Origin: Ga0077555 sp041397775
Lineage (GTDB): Bacteria > Pseudomonadota > Alphaproteobacteria > Rhizobiales > Hyphomicrobiaceae
Assembly: GCA_041397775.1 (NCBI GenBank)
Contig: JAWKWB010000005.1
Location: forward strand, 124,001 to 188,000
Length of the DNA: 64,000 nucleotides
Reading direction: 5' to 3'
This document shows positions 44,706 to 53,664 of this stretch, piece by piece. Each line of letters begins with the position of its first letter. Position 1 is the stretch's first letter. The notes below the pieces were generated by a model. It searched no databases. It saw only the letters and a program-made list of their open reading frames with translations, and was not told the origin of the DNA. The translations under genes and the position numbers were made by a program.

Positions 44706-44780
44706 GCAGCCGTTCTGTCTTGATCGAGCCATGAAAACGTCCCACCTGTCAGGGACGACACACCAGATTCGGGAGCCATC

Positions 44781-46637
44781 ATGCGCGCTTGGAACGACCA
44801 CCCCGCCACGCTTGCCGCCGCCGGCACCAGCGCCTCCACTCCTGCGACAGATCTGGGCGCGATGCCGGAATGGGACCTGTCCGACCTTTATCCGGGCAGA
44901 ACATCGGAGGCCTTCAAGCGCGACCTCGCCCACATCGCCGACGAGGCCAAGCGCATCAACGCCACCTACCAGGGCAAGCTCGTCACGGCCGGTCGCGATG
45001 GCGCCAGGCTCGCGGAGGCCATCGCGGCCTACGAGGCCCTGTCGGATGTCGTGGGGCGCATCGCCTCTTTCGCGGGCCTGCTGTTCTACGGCAATATGAC
45101 AGACCCCGAACGCGCCAAGTTCTACGGCGACATCCAGGAGAAACTGACCGCTGTCTCGAGCGACCTCCTGTTCTTCGAGCTCGAACTGAACCAGATCGAC
45201 GACGCCGAGCTGGCCGAAGCCGTGAAAGGCCCGGCGCTGCAGCGCTATCGCCCCTGGATCGAGGATCTGCGCAAGGAGAAGCCCTACCAGCTCGAGGAGA
45301 AGATCGAGAAACTCTTCCTCGAGAAGGGCATGACCTCCCGCGGTGCCTTCGACCGCCTGTTCAACGAGACGATGGCGGCGCTGACGTTCGAGGTGGAGGG
45401 CGAGCCCGCGCCGCTCCCCATCGAACCGACGCTGAACTTCATGATGCATCCCGACGGCGCCAAGCGAAAGGCCGCCGCCGAGGCACTGGCGAAGGTCTTC
45501 GGCCAGAACCTGCGGCTCTTCACGCTGATCACCAATACGCTGGCCAAGGACAAGGAGATCTCCGACCGCTGGCGCGGCTTCAAGGACGTGGCCGACAGCC
45601 GCCACCTCGCCAATCGCGTCGAGCCGGAAGTGGTCGACGCGCTCGTCTCCGCCGTCCGCGAAGCCTATCCGCGCACCGCCCACCGCTACTACCGCATGAA
45701 GGCGAAGTGGCTGGGCATGGACAAGCTCGCCCATTGGGACCGCAACGCGCCACTGCCCGAGAAGCCGGAGCGCACCATCCCCTGGAGTGAGGCACAAGCC
45801 ATCGTCCTGCGCGCCTATGAGGGCTTTTCGCCGGACATGTCGGAAATCGCCGGCCGCTTCTTCGATCGCCGCTGGATCGACGCGCCCACGCGCCCCGGCA
45901 AGGCGCCAGGCGCCTTCGCCCATCCCACCGTACCGTCCGCCCATCCCTATGTGCTGCTCAACTACCAGGGCAAGCCACGCGATGTGATGACGCTGGCGCA
46001 CGAGCTGGGCCACGGCGTGCATCAGGTGCTGGCCGCCCCACAGGGTCCATTGCTGGCCCCCACGCCGCTGACGCTCGCCGAGACGGCTTCCGTCTTCGGC
46101 GAGATGCTGACCTTCAAGGCGCTGCTGGCCGAAACCACGAACCCGCGCGAGCGCAAGGCCATGATGGCCCAGAAGGTCGAGGACATGATCAATACGGTCG
46201 TGCGCCAGATCGCCTTCTACACGTTCGAGCGCAAGGTCCACGAGGCACGCCGCGAGGGTGAGTTGACCAGCGAGCAGCTCGGCCAGTTCTGGATGGAGGT
46301 TCAGCGCGAAAGCCTGGGCGACGCCATCGACCTGAAGCCGGGCTACGAGTCCTTCTGGACGTACATCCCGCACTTCATCCATTCGCCGTTCTACGTCTAC
46401 GCCTACGCCTTCGGCGACTGCCTCGTGAACTCGCTGTACGGCCTCTATCAGGAAGCGCACCCCGGCTTCGTCGGCAAATACTTCGATATGCTGAAGGCGG
46501 GCGGCTCCAAGCACCACTCCGAGCTGCTGGCCCCCTTCGGCCTGAACGCGGCCGATCCCGCCTTCTGGAAGAAGGGCCTCAGCGTCCTGGAAGGCATGAT
46601 CGACGAGCTGGAGCGGATGGATAAAGCGACAGCCTGA
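44781..46637 (+). CDS. pepF: M3-family oligoendopeptidase F
   Basis: 618 residues. N-terminal PepF helical domain (PEWDLSDLYPG start), then the zinc peptidase domain with HELGHGVH (HExxH) at about residue 407 and the third ligand Glu in LAETASVFGE. It degrades short oligopeptides in the cytoplasm. GGGAG lies five bases before ATG. It follows soeC by 75 bp, with no evident functional link. Confidence 0.94.
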   Translation: MRAWNDHPATLAAAGTSASTPATDLGAMPEWDLSDLYPGRTSEAFKRDLAHIADEAKRINATYQGKLVTAGRDGARLAEAIAAYEALSDVVGRIASFAGLLFYGNMTDPERAKFYGDIQEKLTAVSSDLLFFELELNQIDDAELAEAVKGPALQRYRPWIEDLRKEKPYQLEEKIEKLFLEKGMTSRGAFDRLFNETMAALTFEVEGEPAPLPIEPTLNFMMHPDGAKRKAAAEALAKVFGQNLRLFTLITNTLAKDKEISDRWRGFKDVADSRHLANRVEPEVVDALVSAVREAYPRTAHRYYRMKAKWLGMDKLAHWDRNAPLPEKPERTIPWSEAQAIVLRAYEGFSPDMSEIAGRFFDRRWIDAPTRPGKAPGAFAHPTVPSAHPYVLLNYQGKPRDVMTLAHELGHGVHQVLAAPQGPLLAPTPLTLAETASVFGEMLTFKALLAETTNPRERKAMMAQKVEDMINTVVRQIAFYTFERKVHEARREGELTSEQLGQFWMEVQRESLGDAIDLKPGYESFWTYIPHFIHSPFYVYAYAFGDCLVNSLYGLYQEAHPGFVGKYFDMLKAGGSKHHSELLAPFGLNAADPAFWKKGLSVLEGMIDELERMDKATA

Positions 46638-46646
46638 CCAGGGCAC

Positions 46647-46678
46647 CCGGTGACTGCCGCTGGAAGCGCAGTCACCGG
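46647..46678. terminator. Strong hairpin between convergent pepF and PAS genes
   Basis: CCGGTGACTGC pairs perfectly over 11 bp with GCAGTCACCGG around a ten-base loop. It lies 9 bp past pepF and 30 bp from the PAS stop. T tracts are absent, but it probably serves both genes. Confidence 0.7.
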
Positions 46679-46708
46679 CAACGCATTCCCGATAGCGTCA
46701 GGCCCCGC

Positions 46709-47155
46709 TCACGTCCGTTCGGCGAGCTGCCGGCGAAGCGCACGTGTTTCCTCGAAACGCTTGGTGACGTCGCGCATGATGGCAGCCATCCCGATCATCG
46801 CGCCGTCCGCATCCCGAAAGGGAATGATCGAGAACTCCACCGAGATCCGCGTCCCGTCCTTGCGCATCGCGGGTACTGCCAGAAGGTCGCCGCCGCCGTA
46901 TTTCGTCCGGCCGGTACGCATCGTCTCCTCGTGCCCGCGCCGGTGCCGGTCCCGCAGGTTCTCGGGGATGATGATCGCGAGCGGCTGGTTCGTGGCTTCC
47001 TCGGCTGAAAACCCGAAGATGCGCACGCACCCCCCGTTCCAGAACCGGATGATATCGTTCCGGTCCGTATAGAGGATCGCGTCCGGCGCACCGGCAATGA
47101 TCTGCCTCGCAAGTGCATCGAAACCAACCGGTGCGGCTGGCGATGTGTCGGTCAT
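46709..47155 (-). CDS. Single-domain PAS sensor protein
   Basis: 148 residues consisting of one PAS domain (ILYTDRNDIIRFWNGGCVRIFGFSAEEA ... FSIIPFRDADGAMIGMAAIMRDVT) and a short coiled C-terminus. No output domain is visible, so it may sense a ligand, haem or redox state and act on a partner protein. Its ATG overlaps the nsrR stop (ATGA), so it is translationally coupled to a nitric-oxide regulator, which suggests a role in the same response. Confidence 0.85.
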   Translation of the reverse strand: MTDTSPAAPVGFDALARQIIAGAPDAILYTDRNDIIRFWNGGCVRIFGFSAEEATNQPLAIIIPENLRDRHRRGHEETMRTGRTKYGGGDLLAVPAMRKDGTRISVEFSIIPFRDADGAMIGMAAIMRDVTKRFEETRALRRQLAERT

Positions 47156-47607
47156 GTCTGCCGTGCCTCCTGTCGCACCGTGCCGCCGAGCACCTGCCGG
47201 AAATCCTTCGGGCGCAATGCAATGCTTGCAACGGTGTGCTGATCGAGTTCGGTGAGAAAGGCCGCGAGTGCACGGCGCAGGACCGTCGGCAATTTACAGC
47301 AGCCGTCGATGACGCATTCGCTTCCTGTGGACAAGCATTCGACAAGCGCGAAATCGGGTTCCGTTGCCCGCACGACATCTCCGAGCCGGATCTCGTCCGC
47401 CGGCCGAGCCAGCATCACGCCACCCGACCGACCGCGCACCGCGGTGAGATATCCAGCGCGCGTCAGCGCGTTGACGACCTTCATCAGATGCGCGCGCGAA
47501 ATGCGATAGGACGCCGCCATCTCCTCGATCGTCACGAGCCGGCCGTCGGCCGCATGCGCATACATGAGGACCCGCAGTGCGTAATCGGAAAATCTCGTGA
47601 GCTGCAT
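47152..47607 (-). CDS. nsrR: NsrR-type Rrf2-family regulator
   Basis: 151 residues. Winged HTH at the N-terminus (MQLTRFSDYALRVLMY, then SRAHLMKVVNAL) and three cysteines spaced C-x6-C-x5-C in the ECLSTGSEC...CC segment that would bind the nitric-oxide-sensitive Fe-S cluster. A near-ideal NsrR box lies 70 bp upstream in the shared promoter region. It should repress its own operon and the divergent ferredoxin/nnrS operon until NO destroys the cluster. Confidence 0.92.
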   Translation of the reverse strand: MQLTRFSDYALRVLMYAHAADGRLVTIEEMAASYRISRAHLMKVVNALTRAGYLTAVRGRSGGVMLARPADEIRLGDVVRATEPDFALVECLSTGSECVIDGCCKLPTVLRRALAAFLTELDQHTVASIALRPKDFRQVLGGTVRQEARQT

Positions 47608-47677
47608 GAGCGCCCTGCGACGTTGGAGAATAGATTCATTGTTGACATATCTTTTTGAGAGCGGCAAGTTGCCTGAA

Positions 47678-47700
47678 AAGATACATCGATAATGTATCTT
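47678..47700. promoter_or_regulatory. NsrR-binding box
   Basis: AAGATACAT and ATGTATCTT form perfect 9-bp inverted arms around CGATA, matching the well-known NsrR consensus of two 11-bp half-sites with AAGATGYAT arms. It lies between nsrR and the divergent membrane protein gene, and partial similarity (GACATATCTTT) occurs just before it at 47644. Confidence 0.9.
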
Positions 47701-47712
47701 ATGGAGACGGCC

Positions 47713-48150
47713 ATGCAGCTCGAGCACCACGCGGCACGCCTGGACGAAACGACTGGCAAGACGTCGACCGGTAGCGGCCCCGAGCCGGTCACCGACTACG
47801 ACGACGGCCTCCTGAGAACCGCCGTTCCGGTCATGATGACGGCCTACGGCGCGGCAATGGCGATTGCAGCATTCACCTTCTGGCAGAGTGGTGCAGCCTT
47901 GCTCGCGATCGCCATCTGTGTCGTCTACATGGCGATGTTCTTTGGCGTTCCCGTGTTGATGTCGCGCATCCGCAACAAGCACGACGTGCGCTGGTCGCAA
48001 AGCCATCCCCAAAGGCGCGCGGAACGCGTCGTCGTCTTCGGCGGCGCACTCGGCCGCACGGAAGCGTTGCTGCAGATGGTCATCGTGCCCCTGGCCGTGG
48101 CTTTCGCCTTCGCGGCATTCGCCACGATCTGGCTCTCCGTGAGCCCCTGA
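47713..48150 (+). CDS. Small membrane protein of the NsrR regulon
   Basis: About 145 residues. A polar N-terminal ~40 residues, then two hydrophobic segments (VMMTAYGAAMAIAAFTF and LLAIAICVVYMAMFFGVPVL) and a last one near the C-terminus (VIVPLAVAFAFAAFATIWL). No known family. Start chosen at 47713 (GGAG before it). ATGs at 47692 and 47701 are in frame. Being first behind the NsrR box and before the ferredoxin and nnrS suggests a nitrosative-stress role. Confidence 0.7.
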   Translation: MQLEHHAARLDETTGKTSTGSGPEPVTDYDDGLLRTAVPVMMTAYGAAMAIAAFTFWQSGAALLAIAICVVYMAMFFGVPVLMSRIRNKHDVRWSQSHPQRRAERVVVFGGALGRTEALLQMVIVPLAVAFAFAAFATIWLSVSP

Positions 48151-48157
48151 GGCGCCA

Positions 48158-48508
48158 ATGACATTCGTGGTCACCGAAAATTGCATCAAGTGCAAGTTCA
48201 CCGACTGCGTGGAAGTCTGTCCCGTGGATTGCTTCTACGAAGGCGCCAACATGCTGGTCATTCACCCGGACGAGTGCATCGACTGCGGTGTCTGTGTCCC
48301 GGAATGCCCCGCCGAGGCGATCGTTGCCGATTCCGAACCGGAAGCAACGCGCGACTGGCTGGACCTCAACCGCAAATACGCCGGGCTATGGCCCAACATC
48401 GTCGCCAAGACCGCCCCGATGCCAGGCGCCGACGCGGAAAATGGTCGCAAAGGTAAGGCCGCCGAGTTCTCGCAGGAACCAGCAGCGCCCGCAGAAGATG
48501 AAGCGTGA
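48158..48508 (+). CDS. fdxA: 7Fe ferredoxin (FdxA type)
   Basis: 116 residues. N-terminal cysteines CIKCKFTDCVEVCP and CIDCGVCVPECP give one [3Fe-4S] and one [4Fe-4S] cluster as in FdxA. The EATRDWLDLNRKYAGLWPNI segment is the family's conserved tail, followed by a disordered Ala/Glu-rich end. Cytoplasmic electron carrier. It starts 7 bp after the membrane protein and belongs to the NsrR-controlled unit. Confidence 0.93.
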   Translation: MTFVVTENCIKCKFTDCVEVCPVDCFYEGANMLVIHPDECIDCGVCVPECPAEAIVADSEPEATRDWLDLNRKYAGLWPNIVAKTAPMPGADAENGRKGKAAEFSQEPAAPAEDEA

Positions 48509-48589
48509 TAACGTCGAACCAGAGCGCATCTCGAGCCGGGCCCGTACGCAACACGAAAACGCTGCGCCTGATCCGCACCGGAGGCTTTC

Positions 48590-49771
48590 ATGAGCACCAC
48601 CGCCGAGCAAATCCGCGCCTATCGAGGGCCAGCCGTCCTGAGCTATGGCTTCCGGCCCTTCTTCCTGGCCGGAGCCGCCTGGGCAGCGGTCGCCGTCGCC
48701 ATCTGGCTGCCGATGCTGGCAGGCCGCCTCGTGCTGCCGACGGCGTTCGCACCACTGGAATGGCACGTGCATGAACTGCTCTACGGCTACGTGCCCGCAG
48801 TCGTGGCCGGCTTCCTGCTGACGGCAGTACCCAATTGGACCGGCCGCCTGCCCGTCGTCGGCCCGCGGCTTCTCGCGTTGTTCCTCGCCTGGCTCGCCGG
48901 ACGCTTCGCGGTGCTGTTCTCCAACGCACTCGGACCAGGACCAAGCGCCGCGATTGATCTCGCCTTCCTCGCCATCCTCGGCGCAGTCATAGCGCGTGAG
49001 ATCGTCGCTGGCGGCGACAAGCGCAACTTGAAAGTGCTGGCGATGGTCGCGCTGCTCTTCGTCGGCAATGCCATATTTCATCTGGAGTTGGCGCAGGCAC
49101 GTGCGCCAGGCTTCGGCACCCGGATCGGCATCGCGGCAACCGTGCTGCTGATCATGCTCATTGGCGGCCGCATCGTCCCCAGCTTCACGCGCAACTGGCT
49201 CGTCAAGCGCGGGCCGGGTCGCCTTCCCGAACCCTTCGGACGTTTCGACGTCGCAGTCATGATCGCGAGCGGGCTGACCCTTGCGGCCTGGATCGCGGCA
49301 CCGGAACATGTCGTCACTGGCGCTCTCGCAGCCCTCGCGGCAATCCTGAATGCGTGGCGCCTGGCACGATGGGCGGGCGACCGGACCACGGCCGAGGCAC
49401 TGGTCTGGGTACTGCACGCCGCCTACATGTTCGTTGCGCTCGGCTTCGCCCTCGTCGCGGTCGGCATCGCGCGCCCCGATATCCTCGCGCCGACGGGCGC
49501 CCTGCACGCATGGACGGCGGGCGCCATCGGCCTCATGACACTTGCCGTGATGACACGCGCGAGCCTCGGCCATACCGGCCGGCCGTTGACCGCAACGCCG
49601 GCGATCCGGGGCATTTACATTGCGGCCGGCCTCTCGGCCGTAGCCCGCATCGCGGCCGCCTTCGATCTTGCGCGGGAGGCGATGCTCTACGTGTCGGCCA
49701 CGGCGTGGGTCATCGCGTTCGCCGGCTTCGTGATCGTCTATGCACCGTTGCTGTTGCGCCCGCGTCCGTGA
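48590..49771 (+). CDS. nnrS: NnrS-family haem-copper membrane protein
   Basis: 393 residues with about twelve transmembrane helices. The NnrS signatures are the GFRPFFLAGAAWA opening, EWHVHELLYGY and FLLTAVPNWTGR in the first third, GGRIVPSFTRNWL in the middle and MTRASLGHTGRPL near the end. NnrS protects cells from nitric oxide stress. GGAGG lies five bases before ATG. Last gene of the NsrR-linked operon. Confidence 0.94.
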   Translation: MSTTAEQIRAYRGPAVLSYGFRPFFLAGAAWAAVAVAIWLPMLAGRLVLPTAFAPLEWHVHELLYGYVPAVVAGFLLTAVPNWTGRLPVVGPRLLALFLAWLAGRFAVLFSNALGPGPSAAIDLAFLAILGAVIAREIVAGGDKRNLKVLAMVALLFVGNAIFHLELAQARAPGFGTRIGIAATVLLIMLIGGRIVPSFTRNWLVKRGPGRLPEPFGRFDVAVMIASGLTLAAWIAAPEHVVTGALAALAAILNAWRLARWAGDRTTAEALVWVLHAAYMFVALGFALVAVGIARPDILAPTGALHAWTAGAIGLMTLAVMTRASLGHTGRPLTATPAIRGIYIAAGLSAVARIAAAFDLAREAMLYVSATAWVIAFAGFVIVYAPLLLRPRP

Positions 49772-49814
49772 CGGAAGGGATCTCGCACCAGAGTGGATCG
49801 ACCCCCGGCGGCTC

Positions 49815-50222
49815 GTGGCGTTCAGCGCGTCTTGATTGACGAACAGCCTGCCGCACGCATTGGTCAATCAGGACGCGACGCCACACGCGTGGCCCGTCGC
49901 TGCCCAAAATCGCCTCATAGCCGCGACCGCTTACCGATTTTGGCGCGACATGAGGGCCACGAGATGAGTCATGAATTTCGTGTGGCGTTCAGCGCGTCTT
50001 GATTGACGAACAGCCTGCCGCACGCATTGGTCAATCAAGGCGCGACGCCACACGCGTGGCCCGTCGCTGCCCAAAATCGCCTCATAGCCGCGACCGCTTA
50101 CCGATTTTGGCGCGACATGAGGGCCACGAGATAAGTCATGAATTTCGTGTGGCGTTCAGCGCGTCTTGATTGACGAACAGCCTGCCGCGCGGATTGGTCA
50201 ATCAAGGCGCGACGCCACACGA
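49815..50222. repeat. 167-bp tandem repeat, 2.4 copies, two long hairpins per unit
   Basis: Copies at 49815-49981 and 49982-50148 differ at three bases. A partial third copy runs 50149-50222. Each unit holds hairpin 1 (outer GTGGCGT/ACGCCAC and inner TTGATTGAC/GTCAATCA arms) and hairpin 2 (outer CGTGGCCC/GGGCCACG and inner CCAAAATCG/CGATTTTGG arms), each with a 22-base loop, plus a 20-base tail. It fills the whole gap between nnrS and rnd and carries no gene. Its nature (MITE, REP-like element, RNA) is unknown. Confidence 0.95.
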
Positions 50223-50226
50223 GGCC

Positions 50227-51405
50227 TCAAACCACGCGTGCCTGCTGGGCCTGGAAGACCACGACTTCGCCATCGCGCACGGCCAGCGCCAACTCGCCCC
50301 GCTTGAGGCGCAAGGCGTCTTCGCCGAAGAGATCCCGGCGCCAACCCTTCAGCGCCGGAACGTCCGGTTCGCGCTCGGAGGCGATGCGTTCCAGCTCCTC
50401 GGTATCCGCGATGAGCCGCGGCGCGACGCCGTGGCGACTAGCGGCAGCCTTGAGCAGGACCTTCAGGAGATCCACCGTCGCCGTCGCCTCGGGCGGCAGC
50501 GCGGGGCCGGAGTTCAGCGAGGGGATCGTCTTGGGATCGCGCTCCAGCCCCCGCTTCACGGCCTCCACGATTTCCTTGGCGCGCGCTGAACGCGAAAAGC
50601 CGTCGCTCAGCGTCCGCAATTCGCCGAGCTGGGCCGTCTCGGTCGGTTGCTGATTGGCAATGTCGTACAGCGCTTCGTCGCGCAACACCCGGTTGCGCGG
50701 CACGTCCATGGACTGCGCCATGCGCTCTCGCCAGGCGGCGAGCTCCATCAGCACACCCACCGCGCGGCGGTTGCGCACCTTGAGCTTCAGCCGCCGCCAG
50801 GCCTCCTCGGGCACCACCTCGTAGACGCGCGGATTGGTCAGCTCGCCCATTTCCTGGTCGAGCCACCGTGCGCGCCCCGTGCGGTCCAGTTCGGAAACGA
50901 GGTGCCGGTACACGTCCCGCAGATGCGTGACGTCTGCCAGTGCATATTCGAGTTGCCGCCGCGACAGCGGGCGGCGGCCCCAATCCGTGAACCGCGACGA
51001 CTTGTCGAGATCGCGATTGACGATGCGCTTCACGAGATTGACGTAGCTGATCGAGTCGCCGAACCCGCACACCATGGCCGCCACCTGCGTATCGAACAGG
51101 GGCGTCGGCACGATGCCAGCCTTATAATGAACGATTTCAACATCTTGGCGCGCTGCGTGAAACACCTTCACGACGCTGGAATTGGCCATCAGCTCGAAGA
51201 AGGGTGCGAGATCCAGGTCCGCCGCCATCGGATCGACGATGAACTCGCCGTCCGGTCCGGCCATCTGGATGAGGCACAGCCTCGGCCAGAACGTCTGCTC
51301 GCGCATGAATTCTGTGTCGACGGCGACGAAATCGTGCATGGCCAGCCGCTGGCAGGCGTCGGCCAAATCGGAGGTACGGGAGATGACGTGGGGCGAATCC
51401 GGCAT
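50227..51405 (-). CDS. rnd: Ribonuclease D
   Basis: 392 residues. 3'-5' exonuclease domain with DEDD-y motifs (FVAVDTEFMRE, KVFHAARQDVEIV, LEYALADVTHL) in the first ~190 residues, then an HRDC domain (WRERMAQSMDVPRNRVLRDE) that binds RNA. It trims tRNA 3' ends. Start at 51405 gives the normal N-terminus, though an ATG 21 codons upstream is in frame. The stop codon is only five bases from the last copy of the 167-bp repeat. Confidence 0.94.
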   Translation of the reverse strand: MPDSPHVISRTSDLADACQRLAMHDFVAVDTEFMREQTFWPRLCLIQMAGPDGEFIVDPMAADLDLAPFFELMANSSVVKVFHAARQDVEIVHYKAGIVPTPLFDTQVAAMVCGFGDSISYVNLVKRIVNRDLDKSSRFTDWGRRPLSRRQLEYALADVTHLRDVYRHLVSELDRTGRARWLDQEMGELTNPRVYEVVPEEAWRRLKLKVRNRRAVGVLMELAAWRERMAQSMDVPRNRVLRDEALYDIANQQPTETAQLGELRTLSDGFSRSARAKEIVEAVKRGLERDPKTIPSLNSGPALPPEATATVDLLKVLLKAAASRHGVAPRLIADTEELERIASEREPDVPALKGWRRDLFGEDALRLKRGELALAVRDGEVVVFQAQQARVV

Positions 51406-51573
51406 GATGCTGTGGTATAGCGCAGGGGATTCGCCGTGTCCCGAGCGAATTTTAGGGTTCGACGACAACGTCTTGAGCCGTTCCGCCCTGCTTGGCCCCC
51501 CAATCCCTTGACAAAACCCCGGACGGGTGCGCTTCTCCGCGCCAAACCCCTCATGATTGAACGGATTTCAGCC

Positions 51574-53466
51574 ATGTCCCAGGCGCCCATGCACCGTTAC
51601 CGCTCCAAGACGTGCGGAGACCTTCGCCGGAGCGACGAGGGCAACGTCGCGCGCCTGTCGGGCTGGGTCCATCGCGTCCGCGACCATGGCGGCGTGCTGT
51701 TCATCGACCTGCGCGACCATTACGGCATCACCCAGGTTGTGGCCGACCCCGACAGCCCCGCCTTCAAGATGGCCGAGACCGTTCGCTCCGAGTGGGTGAT
51801 CCGCGTCGACGGCAAGGTGCGCCCGCGCCCCGAAGGCACGACCAACCCCGAGCTGGCGACCGGCGAGATCGAGCTGTTCGCGACCCAGATCGAGGTGCTG
51901 TCGGAAGCCAGGGAACTGCCGCTGCCCGTGTTCGGCGAGCCGGACTACCCGGAAGACATCCGCCTCACCTATCGCTTCCTCGACCTGCGGCGCGAGACGC
52001 TGCACGGCATCATCATGAAGCGGCTGGCCATCACCCGCGCCATCCGCGAGCGGATGCACGGGGCCGGCTTCAACGAGTTCCCGACGCCCATCCTCACGGC
52101 CTCGAGCCCCGAGGGCGCGCGCGATTTCCTGGTTCCCAGCCGCATCCACCCCGGCAAGTTCTACGCCCTGCCGCAGGCCCCGCAGCAGTACAAGCAGTTG
52201 CTGATGATGTCGGGCTTCGACCGCTACTTCCAGATCGCACCGTGCTTCCGCGACGAGGATCCGCGCGCCGACCGCCTGCCGGGTGAATTCTACCAGCTCG
52301 ACGTCGAGATGAGCTTCGTCGAGCAGGACGACGTGTTCGCCACCATGGAGCCGATCATCACGGGCCTGTTCGAGGAGTTCGCGCCCGACGCCGCAGTTGC
52401 GCCAGTGGGCAACGCAAGCGGCGGAACCGCGGTTGCGCAAGTGGGCAACCGAAGCGGCAAGAAGATGACCGTCACCAACGGCTGGCCACGCATCCCCTAC
52501 GACACGGCGATTGCCAAGTACGGCACCGACAAGCCCGACCTGCGCAACCCCATCGAGATGCAGGACGTGACCGAGCACTTCCGCGGTTCGGGCTTCAAGG
52601 TCTTCGCCGGCATGATCGAGAAGGACCCGAAGGTGCGCGTGTGGGCTATCCCCGCGCCCAAGGGTGGCAGCCGCGCCTTCTGCGACCGCATGAACGCCTG
52701 GGCCCAGAAGGAAGGCCAGCCGGGCCTCGGCTATATCATGTGGCGCAAGGAGGAAGGCCCGGCCGGCGCCGGTCCCATCGCCAAGAACATCGGCGCCGAA
52801 CGCGCCGAGGCCATCTACACCCAGATGGGCCTTGCGATCGGCGATGCCTGCTTCTTCACGGCCGGCGACCCCGCCAAGTTCTACAAGTTCGCCGGTCTGG
52901 CCCGCGACGAAGTGGGCCGCGAGCTGAAGCTGATCGACGAGACGAAATTCGCCATGGCGTGGATCGTCGACTTCCCGTTCTACGAGTGGAACGAGGACGA
53001 CAAGAAAGTCGACTTCTCCCACAACCCCTTCTCGATGCCCAAGGGTGGCCGCGAGGCGCTCGAGACCGCCGAGAAGGCGGGCACGGACGCGATCCTGGCA
53101 CTCAAGGCCAATCAGTACGACATGGTCTGCAACGGCTACGAGATCGCCTCCGGCTCGATCCGCAACCACTTGCCCGAGACGATGGTGAAGGCCTTTGAGA
53201 TCACGGGCCTGTCCCAGGCAGACGTGGAAGCTCGCTTCGGCGGCCTCTACCGCGCGTTCCAGTTCGGCGCCCCGCCGCACGGCGGCATGGCGGCGGGCAT
53301 CGAGCGCATGGTCATGCTGCTGACCGGCTGCAAGACCGTCCGCGACGTGGCGCTGTTCCCGATGAACCAGCAGGCCAGCGACCTGCTGATGAGCGCCCCG
53401 TCCGACGTGACGCCCAAGCAGCTCCGCGAGCTGCACATCCGGCTCAACCTGCCGGAGAAGAAGTAG
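51574..53466 (+). CDS. aspS: Aspartyl-tRNA synthetase with an inserted repeat
   Basis: 630 residues, bacterial-type class II synthetase: OB-fold anticodon domain (VARLSGWVHRVRDHGG), motif 2 region (FRDEDPRADRLPGEFYQLD), GAD domain and motif 3 (GGMAAGIERMVMLL). Between the EEFAPDAA segment and PRIPYDTA lies an insertion of about 30 residues holding two 12-residue repeats that start VAPVGNASG and VAQVGNRSG, absent from ordinary AspRS. Translation probably starts at 51574, or at 51589 (MHRYR), which aligns better with relatives. Confidence 0.94.
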   Translation: MSQAPMHRYRSKTCGDLRRSDEGNVARLSGWVHRVRDHGGVLFIDLRDHYGITQVVADPDSPAFKMAETVRSEWVIRVDGKVRPRPEGTTNPELATGEIELFATQIEVLSEARELPLPVFGEPDYPEDIRLTYRFLDLRRETLHGIIMKRLAITRAIRERMHGAGFNEFPTPILTASSPEGARDFLVPSRIHPGKFYALPQAPQQYKQLLMMSGFDRYFQIAPCFRDEDPRADRLPGEFYQLDVEMSFVEQDDVFATMEPIITGLFEEFAPDAAVAPVGNASGGTAVAQVGNRSGKKMTVTNGWPRIPYDTAIAKYGTDKPDLRNPIEMQDVTEHFRGSGFKVFAGMIEKDPKVRVWAIPAPKGGSRAFCDRMNAWAQKEGQPGLGYIMWRKEEGPAGAGPIAKNIGAERAEAIYTQMGLAIGDACFFTAGDPAKFYKFAGLARDEVGRELKLIDETKFAMAWIVDFPFYEWNEDDKKVDFSHNPFSMPKGGREALETAEKAGTDAILALKANQYDMVCNGYEIASGSIRNHLPETMVKAFEITGLSQADVEARFGGLYRAFQFGAPPHGGMAAGIERMVMLLTGCKTVRDVALFPMNQQASDLLMSAPSDVTPKQLRELHIRLNLPEKK

Positions 53467-53565
53467 GGCCGCGATGAGGGGCGGCAGCGTCCCAGTGACG
53501 GCCAGAACCAATCACTGAGGCCCGGGGATGACCGGTTCGTACCATCCCCAGCCCCACCCCCTCGT

Positions 53566-53610
53566 TTCCCCGGCCAAGTGGGCGGGCAGAAACCCGGCCG
53601 CGCCGAGCCG
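53566..53610 (+). repeat. Repeat family A, short copy 1
   Basis: TTCCCCGGCCAAGTGGGCGG followed by a CGCGCCGAGCCG end, similar to longer copies at 53665, 54108 and 55687. Confidence 0.75.
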
Positions 53611-53664
53611 CAGCTGGGTTCATCGCAACCGGTGCAGTCTTCTCCGGTCTCAACTCTTCCCCGG

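Noticed and set aside
49815..50222. CRISPR array or integron attC array
   Set aside because: Copies are directly adjacent with no spacers, the unit is 167 bp, and the attC core-site sequences are absent.
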